From: Symsagittifera roscoffensis
Lineage: Eukaryota; Xenacoelomorpha; Acoela; Convolutidae
Assembly (NCBI RefSeq): GCF_963678635.1
Contig: NC_087066.1
Coordinates: 18,931,877 to 18,995,876 of the forward strand
Reading direction: 5' to 3'
DNA length: 64,000 nucleotides
Shown piece by piece: positions 34,501 to 44,500 of this stretch. The notes beneath the pieces are model-generated. The model saw only the letters and a list, made by a program, of their open reading frames with translations, did no database searches and was not told the origin of the DNA. Made by a program: the position numbers and the translations under genes. Position 1 is the first letter of the stretch. The number at the start of each line of letters is the position of its first letter.

Positions 34501-37157
34501 AGATCCTGTCAAGGGAGGACCCGGTCCCCTTGGATTTGTTGCTGCGCTCGAACCTGGTCCAGCAAGAACTCTCTCGCATGAATATAAACAGCCTCTCATT
34601 ATTGGATAAAACGGTGCAAGTCACACCACAAGTGATGCGGATACTGGGTGGATTGTTAGAAAGAGAAGTGACCAGAGATGACCCCGAGTGGACAGCAGCA
34701 GTGGCATCGCTAACAGTCAGTGAGAAAGTGAAGATCATGCCGTCCAGACAACAGCACGAAGAGAACAAGAGGTATTGTAGGACAATAGTTCAGCAACTGG
34801 TATCCTCAATACCCCAGGAGATTTTAACCAGTACTTCTTACGGACAGAAAGGACAGGAGAGCGGCAAGCAAAAGAAAACTGTCACCTTTGTAGACCGGGA
34901 AAAAGAGGGTGAAGAGGTAGAACAAAATCTGCTGCAAGACTATTTGTCCGGGGAGAAGGATGAGGAGAAAAACCAGCGATCACAAGATCAATACCCGGGA
35001 CAAGGAAATTTGTCCGGGGAGTCCGAGATAGACGAGAAAATTCCTGATGAGAAACAGGACCTAGAGAACAAAGTTTTGTCCGGGGAGTTCAGATGGATGC
35101 GAAGGAAATACGGACATGATCTGGAGGAGCGTGCAGTCTCCAGCACAACACCTTCGACGGATGATAAGTCAGAAAGCTCGAGAATGAACACCTATTCAGA
35201 CAGGGATTCGACCTCGGGATCAGAACTGTCAGAACTGGCGATACACACGCTACTAGTGGAAACTCGGGCGAGAAACCTGGACAGAGAGGTGTACCAGGAT
35301 CCTGACAGTGATCGCTACCTAATACCAAGCGAAAGAGTCTTTGACAACGCAGCGGATGACTTAGAAACGATAGCGGTATCGAAACGTTCGATAAGCCTGT
35401 TGCCGCAGAAAGAGGTAGTCAGGACTGATCTTCAGCCGTTTCAGCAAGAAACACAACCGTTGGCGAAGATTTGGTGCGTTAAGATGGAAGAAGACACACA
35501 TCAGCCCAACGAGCTGAACAGTCAGATGAGAGTCATGAAGACGTACTTGAAGGCGAGATACAGACTCTCGGACCTTCTAAGGGCGCAGAGAAATGATCGC
35601 ATGACAAGCAACCTAAAAAGGTGGATAGAAAACGGTGCACCTGACAAAGGTGACCTGGAAGAAGACAGCTATAGGATCCTGAGACAATACTTCATGCAGA
35701 AGGAGGGGAGATTATATCTGAACAAGGACGGGATCGTGGCTTGCAGGAGAAGAGAAGAAGACAAGGTCTTATACAAATATAACGCGATAGTGTTGCCGCA
35801 ACTCTATCAGACAGAACTATTATTCAGGTCGCATGATCAGATGGGCCATCAAGGGATCGACAAAGTGTATCAGAGGATCCTGAAGCGCTTTGAGTGGCCT
35901 GGGATGAAAAATGCATGCGAGAAATGGGTGACAGCATGTCTGTCATGCCAACAGGTCAAGGATCCTAGGAAGTTGCGATTTCCTTTACAATCAATTGAGT
36001 CGTCTGAATTCAACGAGGTGGTGCAGATAGATCACCAGAAGATATGCATGACAGACAGCGGTTACAACCAAGTGTTGGTCATGATAGATCACTTCACGAA
36101 GTATGCAGAGGCCGTGCCCTGCATCACTGCCTCGGCGGAAGAGACATGCGACCACCTGATCAATACGTGGATAGCAAGACACGGATGTCCAATGACGTTT
36201 CAATCGGACAATGGAACGGCTTTCGTAGGCGAGCTTACGAAAGAGCTTATGAGACGGTCACAAGTCGCTCAGGCTCACTCCACGACATACCACCCTCAGA
36301 CGAATGGCTTAGTGGAAAGACAGAATAGGACGTTAGTGTCGATGCTGAGGGTATATTGTTCCAGGTACATGACCGATTGGGACAGATACCTTCCACAGGT
36401 GATGGGAGCTTATAATAGCACGCAACACTCCACCACTGGGGTCAGTCCACACATGATGCTGACGGGACACGAGAAGTCTTTACCCTTGACATTCTTCTAC
36501 CCAGAATATGAGGGGAAGAAAACATCTCCACAGGTTTACGTGAGGGATGTGATCAGACGTCAACAGGAGTTGAACGATCTGTGTAGACGAAACACTCAGC
36601 AGGCACAGGCAAGGCAGAGGAAAAGATTCGACAAGAAAGCAGCTGGTGCAAAGGCCTACTCGGTGGGAGACTACGTATGGGTATTTCAGAACGTTATACC
36701 ACCGAAAGGAACAAAGAAGCTTCTAAAAAAGTGGAGGGGACCCTTCATGATTACGGAGGTGCACCAGGAGGGACGTTTTTATAGACTGAGTACTGGCCGA
36801 GCCGCCCACTACGAGAACATCAAGCCACACAATCCATCGACAGAAGACTGGTGTATACCTGCAGACATGGAAGAGGGGGATTATCTAATGATGGACCCTG
36901 CTTGTGAGATCAATGAAAAAGGCACCAGGGAGAAGAACGATGGAAACGAAGTCGTAGAGGAAGGCACGGATACACCATTGGACCTGGATCCAAACGAACA
37001 GATCGAAGTGGACGATGAAACCTTACCCTACGCAGAGGAAGATTGGCAGGATCCCGAACAGACAGAGGTTCCCAAGAACTTGGAACCAGATCTTCCGTTC
37101 ACGATTCAGACTCGTCAGAAGGACGGGACGAGACAAAGAAAGAAATCCTTACGGTGA
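28584..37157 (+). CDS. ORF1: Gag-Pol polyprotein (2857 aa), Ty3/gypsy type
   Basis: One frame encodes the capsid precursor and all replication enzymes. Order: disordered N-terminus (1-315); coiled coil (about 318-425); basic, Gly/Ser-rich stretch; Retrotrans_gag-like capsid region (about 594-740); two CX2CX4HX4C zinc knuckles (C801/C804/H809/C814 and C853/C856/H861/C866); coiled/charged region; aspartic protease with DTGA at 1160-1163 and ILGRDF near 1233; RT (about 1490-1700) with catalytic D1580 and YVDD at 1645-1648; RNase H (D1795, E1840, D1865); a ~500-aa acidic linker with 22-residue LSGE repeats (from 2121); integrase with zinc finger H2417/H2422/C2452/C2455 and catalytic D2483, D2542, E2578 (D-35-E spacing); GPF-type C-terminal module (about 2695-2750); acidic tail. 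All catalytic residues seen are present. No stop separates Gag from Pol, so processing must rely on the protease. The first ATG is used; later in-frame ATGs exist. Confidence 0.95.
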   Translation: MSLDKSRIPKRGNSSRKFIPEKQRKTMTDPFVDWIKRTRSDKEGTVSGRMVETRSQKTSEERRELLEVEVNTDHTMNDNQGVNGLEGRGRRLASESTPVEQGHDFATSTGTLDREEMSELSDISTEVTATRRSPTDNTMMASGTGKQTTSSSFSERMKNTFGNIFPFSMGGGAGNDGESQEEEDEEEQGDFGSQVSLNSSIQESEAHVGRETGTMDKFGVVTTISKEANTPGQSKDFAIRTSSEPQPEESRTRGLGNALADPEIDNDKTSRQRVKARISTSTKLPGTDRVTPPLVTPLMENGAALEEALNNIVGSLGEQNEQMSIRMSELERAVHIERESLREEINRNRQEVGRSEKRLKERTDEHMTRNLSRMTREAEQRELRLRAEMEKLRIQQEQSLGSLDTKIDAMMERRTQAIMDRLDGLLSSKSGPKEGEPNSGGPSREPRVNFNEHQRRKTNGSTRGRGSSSGYATRGNTAWGPNSRASSTGNRQTSNERPTQSTHATGRSDSGNMGHTSPRRSHMGQAGNAHGDSDCRDAPHTEPSKRSEDTQAGHSRDATAMATAFEPLNRSLETFLTRISRTNERSEKSRRVFKKPRCYKDESDGCIDTWIEVMKLHFEEEDLSERHECSALTSNLEGTALNCVMAKKQYQRDTAEKIFEILLNRFGSGVQGHQAMMRFEKRRQREDETIDKFLDDLEMLRRRSQPDESNRRMNLAVASKFIDGVKNDELRTMLATHYTPLSTNAPTPEELRLKSKEYLLLKPPSRSGYYKNNYGNFNNGPANQGNNWYKPRDDIDKRRSCANCSSTDHHVSACPAYKQGMKAIGFSLEDEDASELDHEDFMRGVIAKFGPRCFFCNLEGHFKSDCPQFWDAVADIKHPRHEEALPGVKASKARLLSEAEARRKDKPQELAAKKMQAVTEEAREPEPATAADDFKIDYKAAAKDALNRVQQELVTKEIEQKVKLELENEKLQEQLNTFETMEFEETKTPSSLDMKLKVISGKRFGMAPQGKKIQSIISVAGHQVIRNLSEPSEFTLMHLDTYADYLRQVEPRTESRAVQALLTTGGPRMKKLHGRYLEVYGPYQIMLNVDGISIYTRTYITTDDDQMGQIYLGEEELKVRRIGHDAMMEQDAVHNGYEADVTAHLLDTNGTKIGVTGLLDTGAVVSVMPIKTWERMGFTREDLIPTNLRLAAANRGAIYVAGRTPVTVLHMGGRNLWMSFLVVENLDDADQFILGRDFVRNFDVMIDLNNGLIRIRNPDRKYVKRPINRIITDENKVPVFLDRKVKLQPGQAVVAIFRMRNLNSLSDSKQVCLVPNPNSQSSVILGRSFSVTRNGLCVSVLLNTLDTTVSIQRGKKLGYALPMRTDYEETENSKKYSVKDCPYHANKDKILKRINELKSIHKLFSMKSETDDGLSSCSNFPERPSSYELESDKPVLPEIEHLKGKIGEGDFEKLRDLLNRNADVFSKHKADIGCCNFVEHEIELEEGAVPHREGARRMTPHKSEACRAEIEMLLEYDMIEPSKSPWACGVVMAKKKGGQLRFCCDFRYLNAVTIKDAYPIPRIDESLSKLGDAKFFTTLDLGSAFWQVPLRKKDREKTGFACELGLYLWKRMPFGLCNATATFQRLMAQALTGVTKKYGNLLMCYVDDVVIATPTLEDHIDRLDEVFGCMKRAGLKCKPSKCEILRDSIKYLGRMVDWHGVRPDLEAVEAVLTWKAPRTDTQLMSFLGFANYYREFIKGYADKVYPIQKLMRNKGKKFEWNDEAQVAFENIKRELCEAPVLGMPTEKGMYVLDTDASVVAISGILHQEQEWNGRTVLRPIAYGSKVLSDTEMKYGAPKAEMFAVVTFVEKYRAYLGSAPFKLRVDNRALSWLKTYSMDQSYIGRWIVRLDGYHMIIEHRMRDKHQNADSLSKKTEFYERLEQKQANQAEVKEGFSFLDKETYEALPLTRWLDKSGHPIPGHPELPVEKAAEIKILSREDPVPLDLLLRSNLVQQELSRMNINSLSLLDKTVQVTPQVMRILGGLLEREVTRDDPEWTAAVASLTVSEKVKIMPSRQQHEENKRYCRTIVQQLVSSIPQEILTSTSYGQKGQESGKQKKTVTFVDREKEGEEVEQNLLQDYLSGEKDEEKNQRSQDQYPGQGNLSGESEIDEKIPDEKQDLENKVLSGEFRWMRRKYGHDLEERAVSSTTPSTDDKSESSRMNTYSDRDSTSGSELSELAIHTLLVETRARNLDREVYQDPDSDRYLIPSERVFDNAADDLETIAVSKRSISLLPQKEVVRTDLQPFQQETQPLAKIWCVKMEEDTHQPNELNSQMRVMKTYLKARYRLSDLLRAQRNDRMTSNLKRWIENGAPDKGDLEEDSYRILRQYFMQKEGRLYLNKDGIVACRRREEDKVLYKYNAIVLPQLYQTELLFRSHDQMGHQGIDKVYQRILKRFEWPGMKNACEKWVTACLSCQQVKDPRKLRFPLQSIESSEFNEVVQIDHQKICMTDSGYNQVLVMIDHFTKYAEAVPCITASAEETCDHLINTWIARHGCPMTFQSDNGTAFVGELTKELMRRSQVAQAHSTTYHPQTNGLVERQNRTLVSMLRVYCSRYMTDWDRYLPQVMGAYNSTQHSTTGVSPHMMLTGHEKSLPLTFFYPEYEGKKTSPQVYVRDVIRRQQELNDLCRRNTQQAQARQRKRFDKKAAGAKAYSVGDYVWVFQNVIPPKGTKKLLKKWRGPFMITEVHQEGRFYRLSTGRAAHYENIKPHNPSTEDWCIPADMEEGDYLMMDPACEINEKGTREKNDGNEVVEEGTDTPLDLDPNEQIEVDDETLPYAEEDWQDPEQTEVPKNLEPDLPFTIQTRQKDGTRQRKKSLR
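34944..35090 (+). repeat. 66-nt periodic repeat inside ORF1 (LSGE repeats)
   Basis: The 13-base TTGTCCGGGGAG-type core occurs at 34944, 35010 and 35076, exactly 66 nt apart, encoding LSGE at residues 2121, 2143 and 2165. The sequence between cores is acidic and polar and only loosely conserved. It lies in the linker between RNase H and integrase. It looks like an old triplication whose core was kept. The same 10-mer GTCCGGGGAG also occurs at 37561 and next to the 3' LTR. Confidence 0.75.
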
Positions 37158-38181
37158 CGACTTTGTAGTGGATAGGATAGATCTAAAGAAAATAGTGGAG
37201 GAAATAGTGGGTTTAGAGGAAATAACCGTGTCACAAGACATTGACATAGTCGATGATCACAACGATGAGTGGGTTGATGACTGGTCGAAACCCGAAGTAG
37301 AATTCGACGATGAGCAACAGCAGTCAAATGAACAAGACCTGACGAACCTGCGCGTCTTAGAGTGGCTGAACGAAATGACATCAGACCCTAAAGAGACCAA
37401 CGTTACGATTCAAGACGTAGATCGCGAAAGCGCGAAATACATTAAGACCGAACGAGATGATCCTTCCTGGGCTGCCCAGGAAGGACAACTTCTCATTCCA
37501 GCTTCTAACCTTGACTTAATACCCGGTATGCGATCGACGGGGACGCCGATGGATATTTTTGTCCGGGGAGTGGGGGTAGGACTTACCCACACTGAAAACT
37601 TGATAATAAAAAAATTAAGAATAGCAAGAGAAACAGGAGACTTAGAAGCAGAAACAGGTGAAGAACCTAAGAAACCTGACATAGGCAGGGTAACTGAGTC
37701 ATATTTTAACTTACCAAATGAATATTCAAGTAACATAGTACTAACAGATAGTGATTTCATACTCACAAACAGAACATGTGCGATAGCAATCACCGCAGAC
37801 ATGAGTTTTAGGACGGCGCTAGCGGCAGATTTTAAGAGGGAATACAAAAACGTGGAATTCCTTTGGAAGCAAAGACCAGGGATAGGGGGCGTAGCAGCCT
37901 TACCCCAGGCGGTGTCGCAGATACCGGGAAAGTACTTATGCTTCTTGGTAACGAGGGCGACAGAGAAGCAGCACGTGGACCCAGAAAACCTAGTCTTGTC
38001 TTTGACGAGGCTGAGGGACTTCCTTGTGGAAATGGACGTGAAGGAGCTTTCGCTTCCAGTGTACGATCCAAATAGAGGAAGACTGCATCCTCGGGAATTG
38101 TACGCGCTTGTACACGTGATATTCTCTGATACGAACATAAAAGTGTATCTACATAAGAAATATTACATAAGTATAGGCTGA
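37015..38181 (+). CDS. ORF2: macrodomain-like protein (388 aa), overlaps ORF1 in +1 frame
   Basis: Residues about 238-385 have the layout of a macrodomain of the OARD1/ALC1-like class, a fold that binds ADP-ribose and in some members removes it from proteins. Visible are the early strand IVLTDSDFIL, the ADMSF..ALAADFKREY helix start, the turn PGIGGVAALPQ, the strand YLCFLVTR, the helix LTRLRDFLVEM, the strand ELSLPVYDP and the final strand IKVYLHKKYY. The glycine-rich loops normally around the ligand are altered (FRTALA, YDPNRG), and the usual lysine after the LVT strand appears to be arginine, so catalysis is doubtful. Residues 48-237 are acidic with no known domain. Residues 1-47 overlap the ORF1 end and are abnormally basic, which suggests this part is not really translated and that ORF2 is entered near 37156 by a +1 shift or an internal start. 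Its frame is open from 36958. Confidence 0.75.
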   Translation: MKPYPTQRKIGRIPNRQRFPRTWNQIFRSRFRLVRRTGRDKERNPYGDDFVVDRIDLKKIVEEIVGLEEITVSQDIDIVDDHNDEWVDDWSKPEVEFDDEQQQSNEQDLTNLRVLEWLNEMTSDPKETNVTIQDVDRESAKYIKTERDDPSWAAQEGQLLIPASNLDLIPGMRSTGTPMDIFVRGVGVGLTHTENLIIKKLRIARETGDLEAETGEEPKKPDIGRVTESYFNLPNEYSSNIVLTDSDFILTNRTCAIAITADMSFRTALAADFKREYKNVEFLWKQRPGIGGVAALPQAVSQIPGKYLCFLVTRATEKQHVDPENLVLSLTRLRDFLVEMDVKELSLPVYDPNRGRLHPRELYALVHVIFSDTNIKVYLHKKYYISIG

Positions 38182-38587
38182 GTGATGAGCGAGAGGGTAT
38201 TAGGCCAAAGACCAAGTTGCATGTAATATGTGATATGTGTGTTATGTTATGTTATGTTATGTTATTTGTTAGGTTATTAAGATCATGGGTAAGTAGGGGT
38301 TAGTGACCATGAACAACTAAATGACGATCTTGGGAATAGATCCAAAGTTTGGACTGTCCAATCTTAGGTCGAATTCCAAAATTTTAGAAACCAATTGATT
38401 TTAATAAATTTTAGGATAAATATCTTTTTATCTGAACTGTCTTTAAGCAAATTTTAACGATATATATTAAGGTGAAACTGACAGGTGTGACAGTCGTGAT
38501 TCCTTTTCTAGATCCTGATTGATCATTTAATTGCTCACTTGAGTCAAAACTTGAAATCGAAATCAAATCAAACTTGGAAAGAACAGT
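38182..38587 (+). other. ORF2-ORF3 spacer with pentanucleotide repeat and possible intron
   Basis: Holds five copies of GTTAT (38241-38265). A good 5' splice-site match, ATGG|GTAAGTA, lies at 38289, and a pyrimidine-led acceptor, CCTTTTCTAG, ends at 38511, bounding a possible 223-nt intron. Spliced or subgenomic RNA could deliver ORF3 for translation. This is inference from motifs only. Confidence 0.4.
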
Positions 38588-41500
38588 ATGGACAATTTCA
38601 ACCTGGATGAATTGATGGACCTGGCAGAGGCATATGTAGGACTGATGGTAGATGCGATCTATCGTCGGCTGATCGAACGAGACTTCGCTCTGGAGGACCC
38701 AGAGGTGGTCATGTTGCTGACCGCCCTGATTAACATCTTGGGGCACGACAACCGTGGGGACCGCCCCACGGAAGTCCTGTTGATGGCAGCATATGGAGAA
38801 AGAGGAGTACTAGACCGCCCGAACATGAGAGTGATGAGGTGGAGAAACGGGGCTCTCTCAGGGAGTGACTTGGCGAATGAGCCTGGGTTGGGAAGTTCTA
38901 GGACTTACCAACCAGGTGAGATGCCAATGCCCTCCAAGCCCAAACCTGGGCTGACGAGAATGCATCGGGAGATGAACAGCGAGGCGACCTCGTCTGGTTC
39001 ACCACTGAGAGCAGCTGTGCCACCAAAAGGGGCGAAAGTAACACAGAAGGTTCAGACGAACCAAACCATACAAGATCTGGACGAGATGAACGATCAGTTG
39101 AGAAGTACGAAGAAGGAGTTAGACGATATGACGAAGACCATGCTGGCGATGGAGGAAGACCGGGACATGTGGAGAAAGTTGTTTGAAGACTGCAACAAAA
39201 AGCAGGGTCAAGAGATCGAACGCTTAAGGCAGGAATACAAAGAGCGATCGGAGCAGGTGGCGTTGACGACGTCCATTGAGAAAGTGATACCTGCAAGGGA
39301 TATTCCTCGTGGGAAGTCCCCGATGGAGCTCTTGACACCTCGAGAAATGAGTCAAACAACGGAGACACGGCTTCCAGCAGAGAAGAACCGAGTAACAATC
39401 CCGGATCCTAGTGACACCTTGGGTGATCCCGTCGTAGAACAGACAGTGAGAAAACTGATAGAGACAGCTGGACGATTGGTCGCTAACAAGAATGCACCAG
39501 GTTCCGGGGTGACTGCACCCTATGGAACGATTGACGATACGGGCAGAGTACAACTCTCCCAGACAGTAATCAGACAAGGGATGAGTAACGTGACACCACT
39601 CATGGGGAACTCGAGAATCCCAGAGAGGAAAGTAAGGAAGATGCCAGCGAAGAAAGTGTCTCGTGTAATAGACGTGCAGAAGAATAATCAATTGAAGTAT
39701 AATTTCACGGGAGTTCCGGAGACAGATCCGAGAGCCTGCTTCAATCGAGCTACCTGGAGCCCGGCTGTGAACCTGCAGCAACCACCACTCGGGACATCTC
39801 ACCTGATATTGGGAGACAGCTTAGTCAGAGTGCTGTCGAATTTGAGGACCTCATGGGTCACCACGGTGATGGCCTTTGGAGGCGCGACGATTGCCCAATT
39901 ATATCGCATGTTGGAGCTGATGAATCCAGGGAAGATACCCAATGTGATGATCTTAGTTGGGACGAATGACATCTCCAGAGGATCAGATGAGCAGGAAGCA
40001 CTGTGGGAAGCAATGATGGTGTGTTTGTTTACTACTCTCTGGCAGAAGTTCAGTTGCGCGGTACTGACCGTTTGCACGGTGCCAATGAACGCAAGAAGCC
40101 TGACAGCGTCAGGAAGAAGGCACAACGAGGGAGTCATGAGATGGAATAACATCTTGAGAAACCTAGCAAATCGAAATGCCGGAAGAATGATCCTCATGGA
40201 CATTGAACATGAATTGAGAGCCATGGATCAAGCCAGACTGACCACAGATGGCATCCACTTCGACAGTGTCGAAGGACAAGCTTGGTTGAATCGAGTCTTC
40301 CAAGAACGGTTGGATGAGCTGGAAGCAGAACTCTTTGACACAGGAGTACTGAAGGAAGAGGGAACGGTGAGTGATACGGTGATCACCACCTTTGTACCTC
40401 CTAACCTGGAAACACGCTTGGGTACGGTCCCAGCCGTCACAAATTACCGGCAACAAAGCTCCGGTGAACCAGGTCGAAGAACAGACGTACAAGATCGGTT
40501 GGGAGAAGCACCGATGAGGAGGACAATTCATCCTAGGAAAAGGATAGGACCTGTCAACCAACCAATCGAGGAAGTAGCAGGCACATCCAGATCGGACACT
40601 AGATCGCAGACGACGAGTACCAGTCGAGAGGAGAGACCGAGCAGAGGCTCATTGATGTGGTCGCGATCCATGCCGTCTCCTTGGCATATATACAAAGAAG
40701 AACTAATGAAGCTGGACCTACAGAGAGTGAGCTTCATCGAAGATGCAAGGAGGATGCTGAATGGAGCGACGCTATCCGTCAGCAGATTGTACTCGATAAC
40801 CGGCGTAGACTGGTTGATAGCCGCTAGCATAAATTTCAGCTCCACGACGGCCTTGAGATTTGCCGACTTGGAGGGACTGCCCTCCAACAACACAATAGGA
40901 CCTGTGAATGCAAGACCGTTGCAAGATGTGAGATTGAACCATGATGAGAGGAATCGTGAAGAAAGGCCAGGAAGATTCCTGACGGCGAGAGTGCCGATTG
41001 GACAACACGTGAAGATATTTAGGCAATTGACGACACCACCTGGTCATGTGAAGGAGAGAGTGTACCCAAAACTAGCGAACCAAGATGGTGATGCCCAGAG
41101 ATATGGCGGATTGACAACGATAAAGAAAGATGAGACCATCTTCGCCGCCTACGACAAAGCAGAGATGAGAAAGGCCAAAATCATGGTAGTAGCGAATTCA
41201 GAGTTCGTGTACACCTCTAAGTCTTTGTTTTGGCCGGACGTCATAATGCTGGCCGCAGTTGACCTAGACCTATTGCAATCAGTGTCATTGGCTATAGGGG
41301 TACAAAGGCAGACAGAAATGAACCCGATAACGATTGTGTTTGCTGGCATCAATGACCATCTACACAGTAGAGGTTTTCTGAGCAGGCTCAGAGATCCTGC
41401 AACAGCAGAAAACGCAGTATGGCCAGCGATAAAAGACATCCTGGAGTCAATGGGTGAAGTGGTAGACGCGACAAAGGAGGGATCATTCAACAAAGTGACA

Positions 41501-44500
41501 TTGAGAGTAGTATTTGCGTTGTCTCTGGGATATGCACATCTCCCGGATGGACTGAAATTTGTGTATGCAATGGTAGCCTTACTTTCGGAGGGAAAATATG
41601 ATGTGATCATATCAGCCCCGAATCGCATGATAGAAATGGAGAACCTGAGGCCACTTAAGGCTGAACTGCCTGCAGTATGGTCAGATATCTCAAACGTGAT
41701 GAGAGGGTTCAAGGACCACGCGCTACACATGTTGGTGTTGGACGAAGTGCTGGGGTTGGAACTGTCCAACTTCAGTCGGCAACTCAAACTGAAACCAGGA
41801 ATAGATGACGACCATCGAGTGATCACGGCGATGTCCAACGACTTGTGGTTCCGAGCAATGGAAGTGGCGAGTGAAGACACGAGAAGAAAGAATTCACTGG
41901 AGACGAGAGCTCATCTGGAAGCGATGGTGCTGAGAACCAAGCCGGAAGCAAACCAGTGGCTACACCTGAATCCGAGAGTAGCGGCATTGGGTGCAGATGC
42001 TTTTCAGCAAGGCCCAGTAATGATCACTAAGATACACGCCTACTTGTTGAAGGAGGTGAACCTGGCGGAAAATGCCGAAGAAAAGACAGCTGAGTTCGTG
42101 AACAGAATGTGTCAGATTACTCTGGAAACCTTCTGGACCCAGGAAGTGAAAGGACAGGAGGGATTTGAAAGGACAGACAGCATGCTAGAAGGGTTGGGAG
42201 CCGGATGGACCGCGTCCTTCTTGGCAAAAGTCTACCCGAAAGTCTCGCACTACTTGATAAAGGAATTCCTCCAAGCGGTAGTGAAAGTATCGATAGTGGA
42301 ATTAATAGCCTTGTTCGTGACATTTGGAGCGGAGAATTTCGTGAAAGGACCGGTGATACTGCTTACGGATGGAATACAGAACCTGCGACTAGATGGACTT
42401 CTGACATTGATCGCAATAACCCACGGAAACTTGGGAGGACTGATGAAACTGGCACGTTGTCCAGAGCAGATGAAAGAGAGAGTGAGGAATCTGGATATGA
42501 AGAAATCCACAGACTCGTGGAACAAAATAAGAGACCTGAGACACACTCTTATCCAGTATCTCTTGCAGCAAAATCGCTTTGGAACCGGAGAAGACGAGAC
42601 AATTGAAAGAGAGGAAGATGTTAGACGACATGTTGGAGGCATGCCGCTGTTAACAGATTTGAGCTTAGCTATGAGAATCGATCCCTTGGCGCTGATCAGA
42701 GGAGTCACGGAGTTCGTGACAGTGATCTATGGACCAGCAGTCACCTTTGCGTTCCCTGACGTTAAAGTGGAAGCATATAGGAGGTCGGTGTTGCACCTGA
42801 ACCTCATATCGGCAGTGGACGGTAGTACACTGAACTGGTGTGAGCAGCACGCATTGCGAGAGCTCATGAGTGAATATCTGTTATTTGCGAAAATATCGGA
42901 GCCAGAGATGACAGTCATCAATTTTGACGATCACTTCTGTGACCGCATGGGAGAAGTAGAAAGAGGGCACATCGAGGTGTTTCCAAAGCTTTGGAATCTG
43001 AGGCCCTATGACAAAACGAATGGTGAAATGACCAGAGTGCCTCGTCTCACAGCAGCGTATCACAAGGTGAGAGAAGAGACGAAGGACTGGGGCGATTACA
43101 AGAAGCTACCCGAAGCAATCCCTGAATTCCCTCTGATAAGAAGGATGTTGCTCGGAGCAGTCTCCGTAGTACAAACTCCTAGGTTGAGAGCATTCGAAAC
43201 CAATGAAAGGAGAATAGGGAATTTCTCGGCGACGATGGATCCATACTTCGTGGGGAGAAATGCCGCCGTGTTACAGTACACACGATTTGCGTACACGGAT
43301 CAAGCGACGAGAAGGCGAATAAGCAACGCTGCTACTCCCAAGCCGGAAGGATTTGATGAGGAATGGAGGGGACTAGGCTTAGCTCCAATGAGGATGAGAG
43401 GCAGGACTGAATTGCCTGAAGCCTCAGTAATCCTGATCAGTGTGAGAAAAGAGATGAAAGTTGCGGGAATATTGCAGACGAGAATTTTCCTAGCACCCTT
43501 CGGCTGCGAAGAAATCAAAGTGGTCCATGGAGAAGAGGAAGATAAGTCGGCCGGTACATTGCTCATACCGAGATTCCAGGAAGAAGCCGACAAAGACGAA
43601 CAAGGACCATCGAACTCGAATAGGGACAAGTCAGAAGGAGATGACGGACAGGGTGGAAACCGTCAGACTGAAGAACCCATGCAACAAGATCAAGCTGGTG
43701 GGGAGGACGACAGGGCATCGACAGGAGGAACATCCAGCCTGGATTTCAATATCTTCAGTGATCTTGAGAATAATGCAGACACGTTGGAAACGACTGAGCC
43801 AGCGGATGAAAGCATCTCGACACTGGAACCTCCGTCAGCCTTTGAGGAGATGAAACGGAATTTGCCGGAGAGCAGCTCTCCTGGCAATACAAGAAATAAC
43901 GATCAGATAATCCTCATGGAATCACCTCGGAGGAGAAGAATAGAGGCCTCAGCCAGAGTACCTTTCTTGGGAACGCTACCCGAAGAAGAATGGGAAGTAC
44001 ATCACCGAGACCATGAGAGTAGGACGGGATGTAAGCTGGACAGAGTGGCGTTCATGGAAGAAGTCTGGACTGTGATTCAGAGCTATGGGACCCAGTCCAT
44101 TCTCAAAACAGGTCTCAATCAACCCTTGATGAGAGAAGTACTTGACAAGCTTGATGAGTGTGAAGGGAGACTGAGTGAGTTATTGATCGACTCAGCCACT
44201 GATGAGAGTGAAGCGAATTCTCCCATCAAGATGACACCGCAGGACAATGAAGGAGAGGTGGTGTACCTGTCAAGGACCAAGAGAGGAACGATGCGATCAA
44301 AAATGGTGATTGATAAAATCAATGCGATGAAAATGAAGTTAGGCAGCAGAGTGATGCCGAGGAGAATTGGAAAGACGAAAGTGGATTCAGAAATATCGAT
44401 GAAAGCTGGTAACTCAGCGAAAAGGAAGCGAGTCGAAGAAGTTATGGATTTGGGGCAAGGTGATTATCAATTGTCCGGCACAGATAGAATATTAAGTGAT

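Noticed and set aside
37015-37155. Basic N-terminal 47 residues of ORF2 as a nucleic-acid-binding tail
   Set aside because: The basic character is what an alternative-frame reading of the acidic ORF1 tail gives, so I do not treat it as a real domain.
37410-38138. 242-codon minus-strand frame opposite ORF2
   Set aside because: Antisense shadow of ORF2, whose + strand frame carries the macrodomain pattern.
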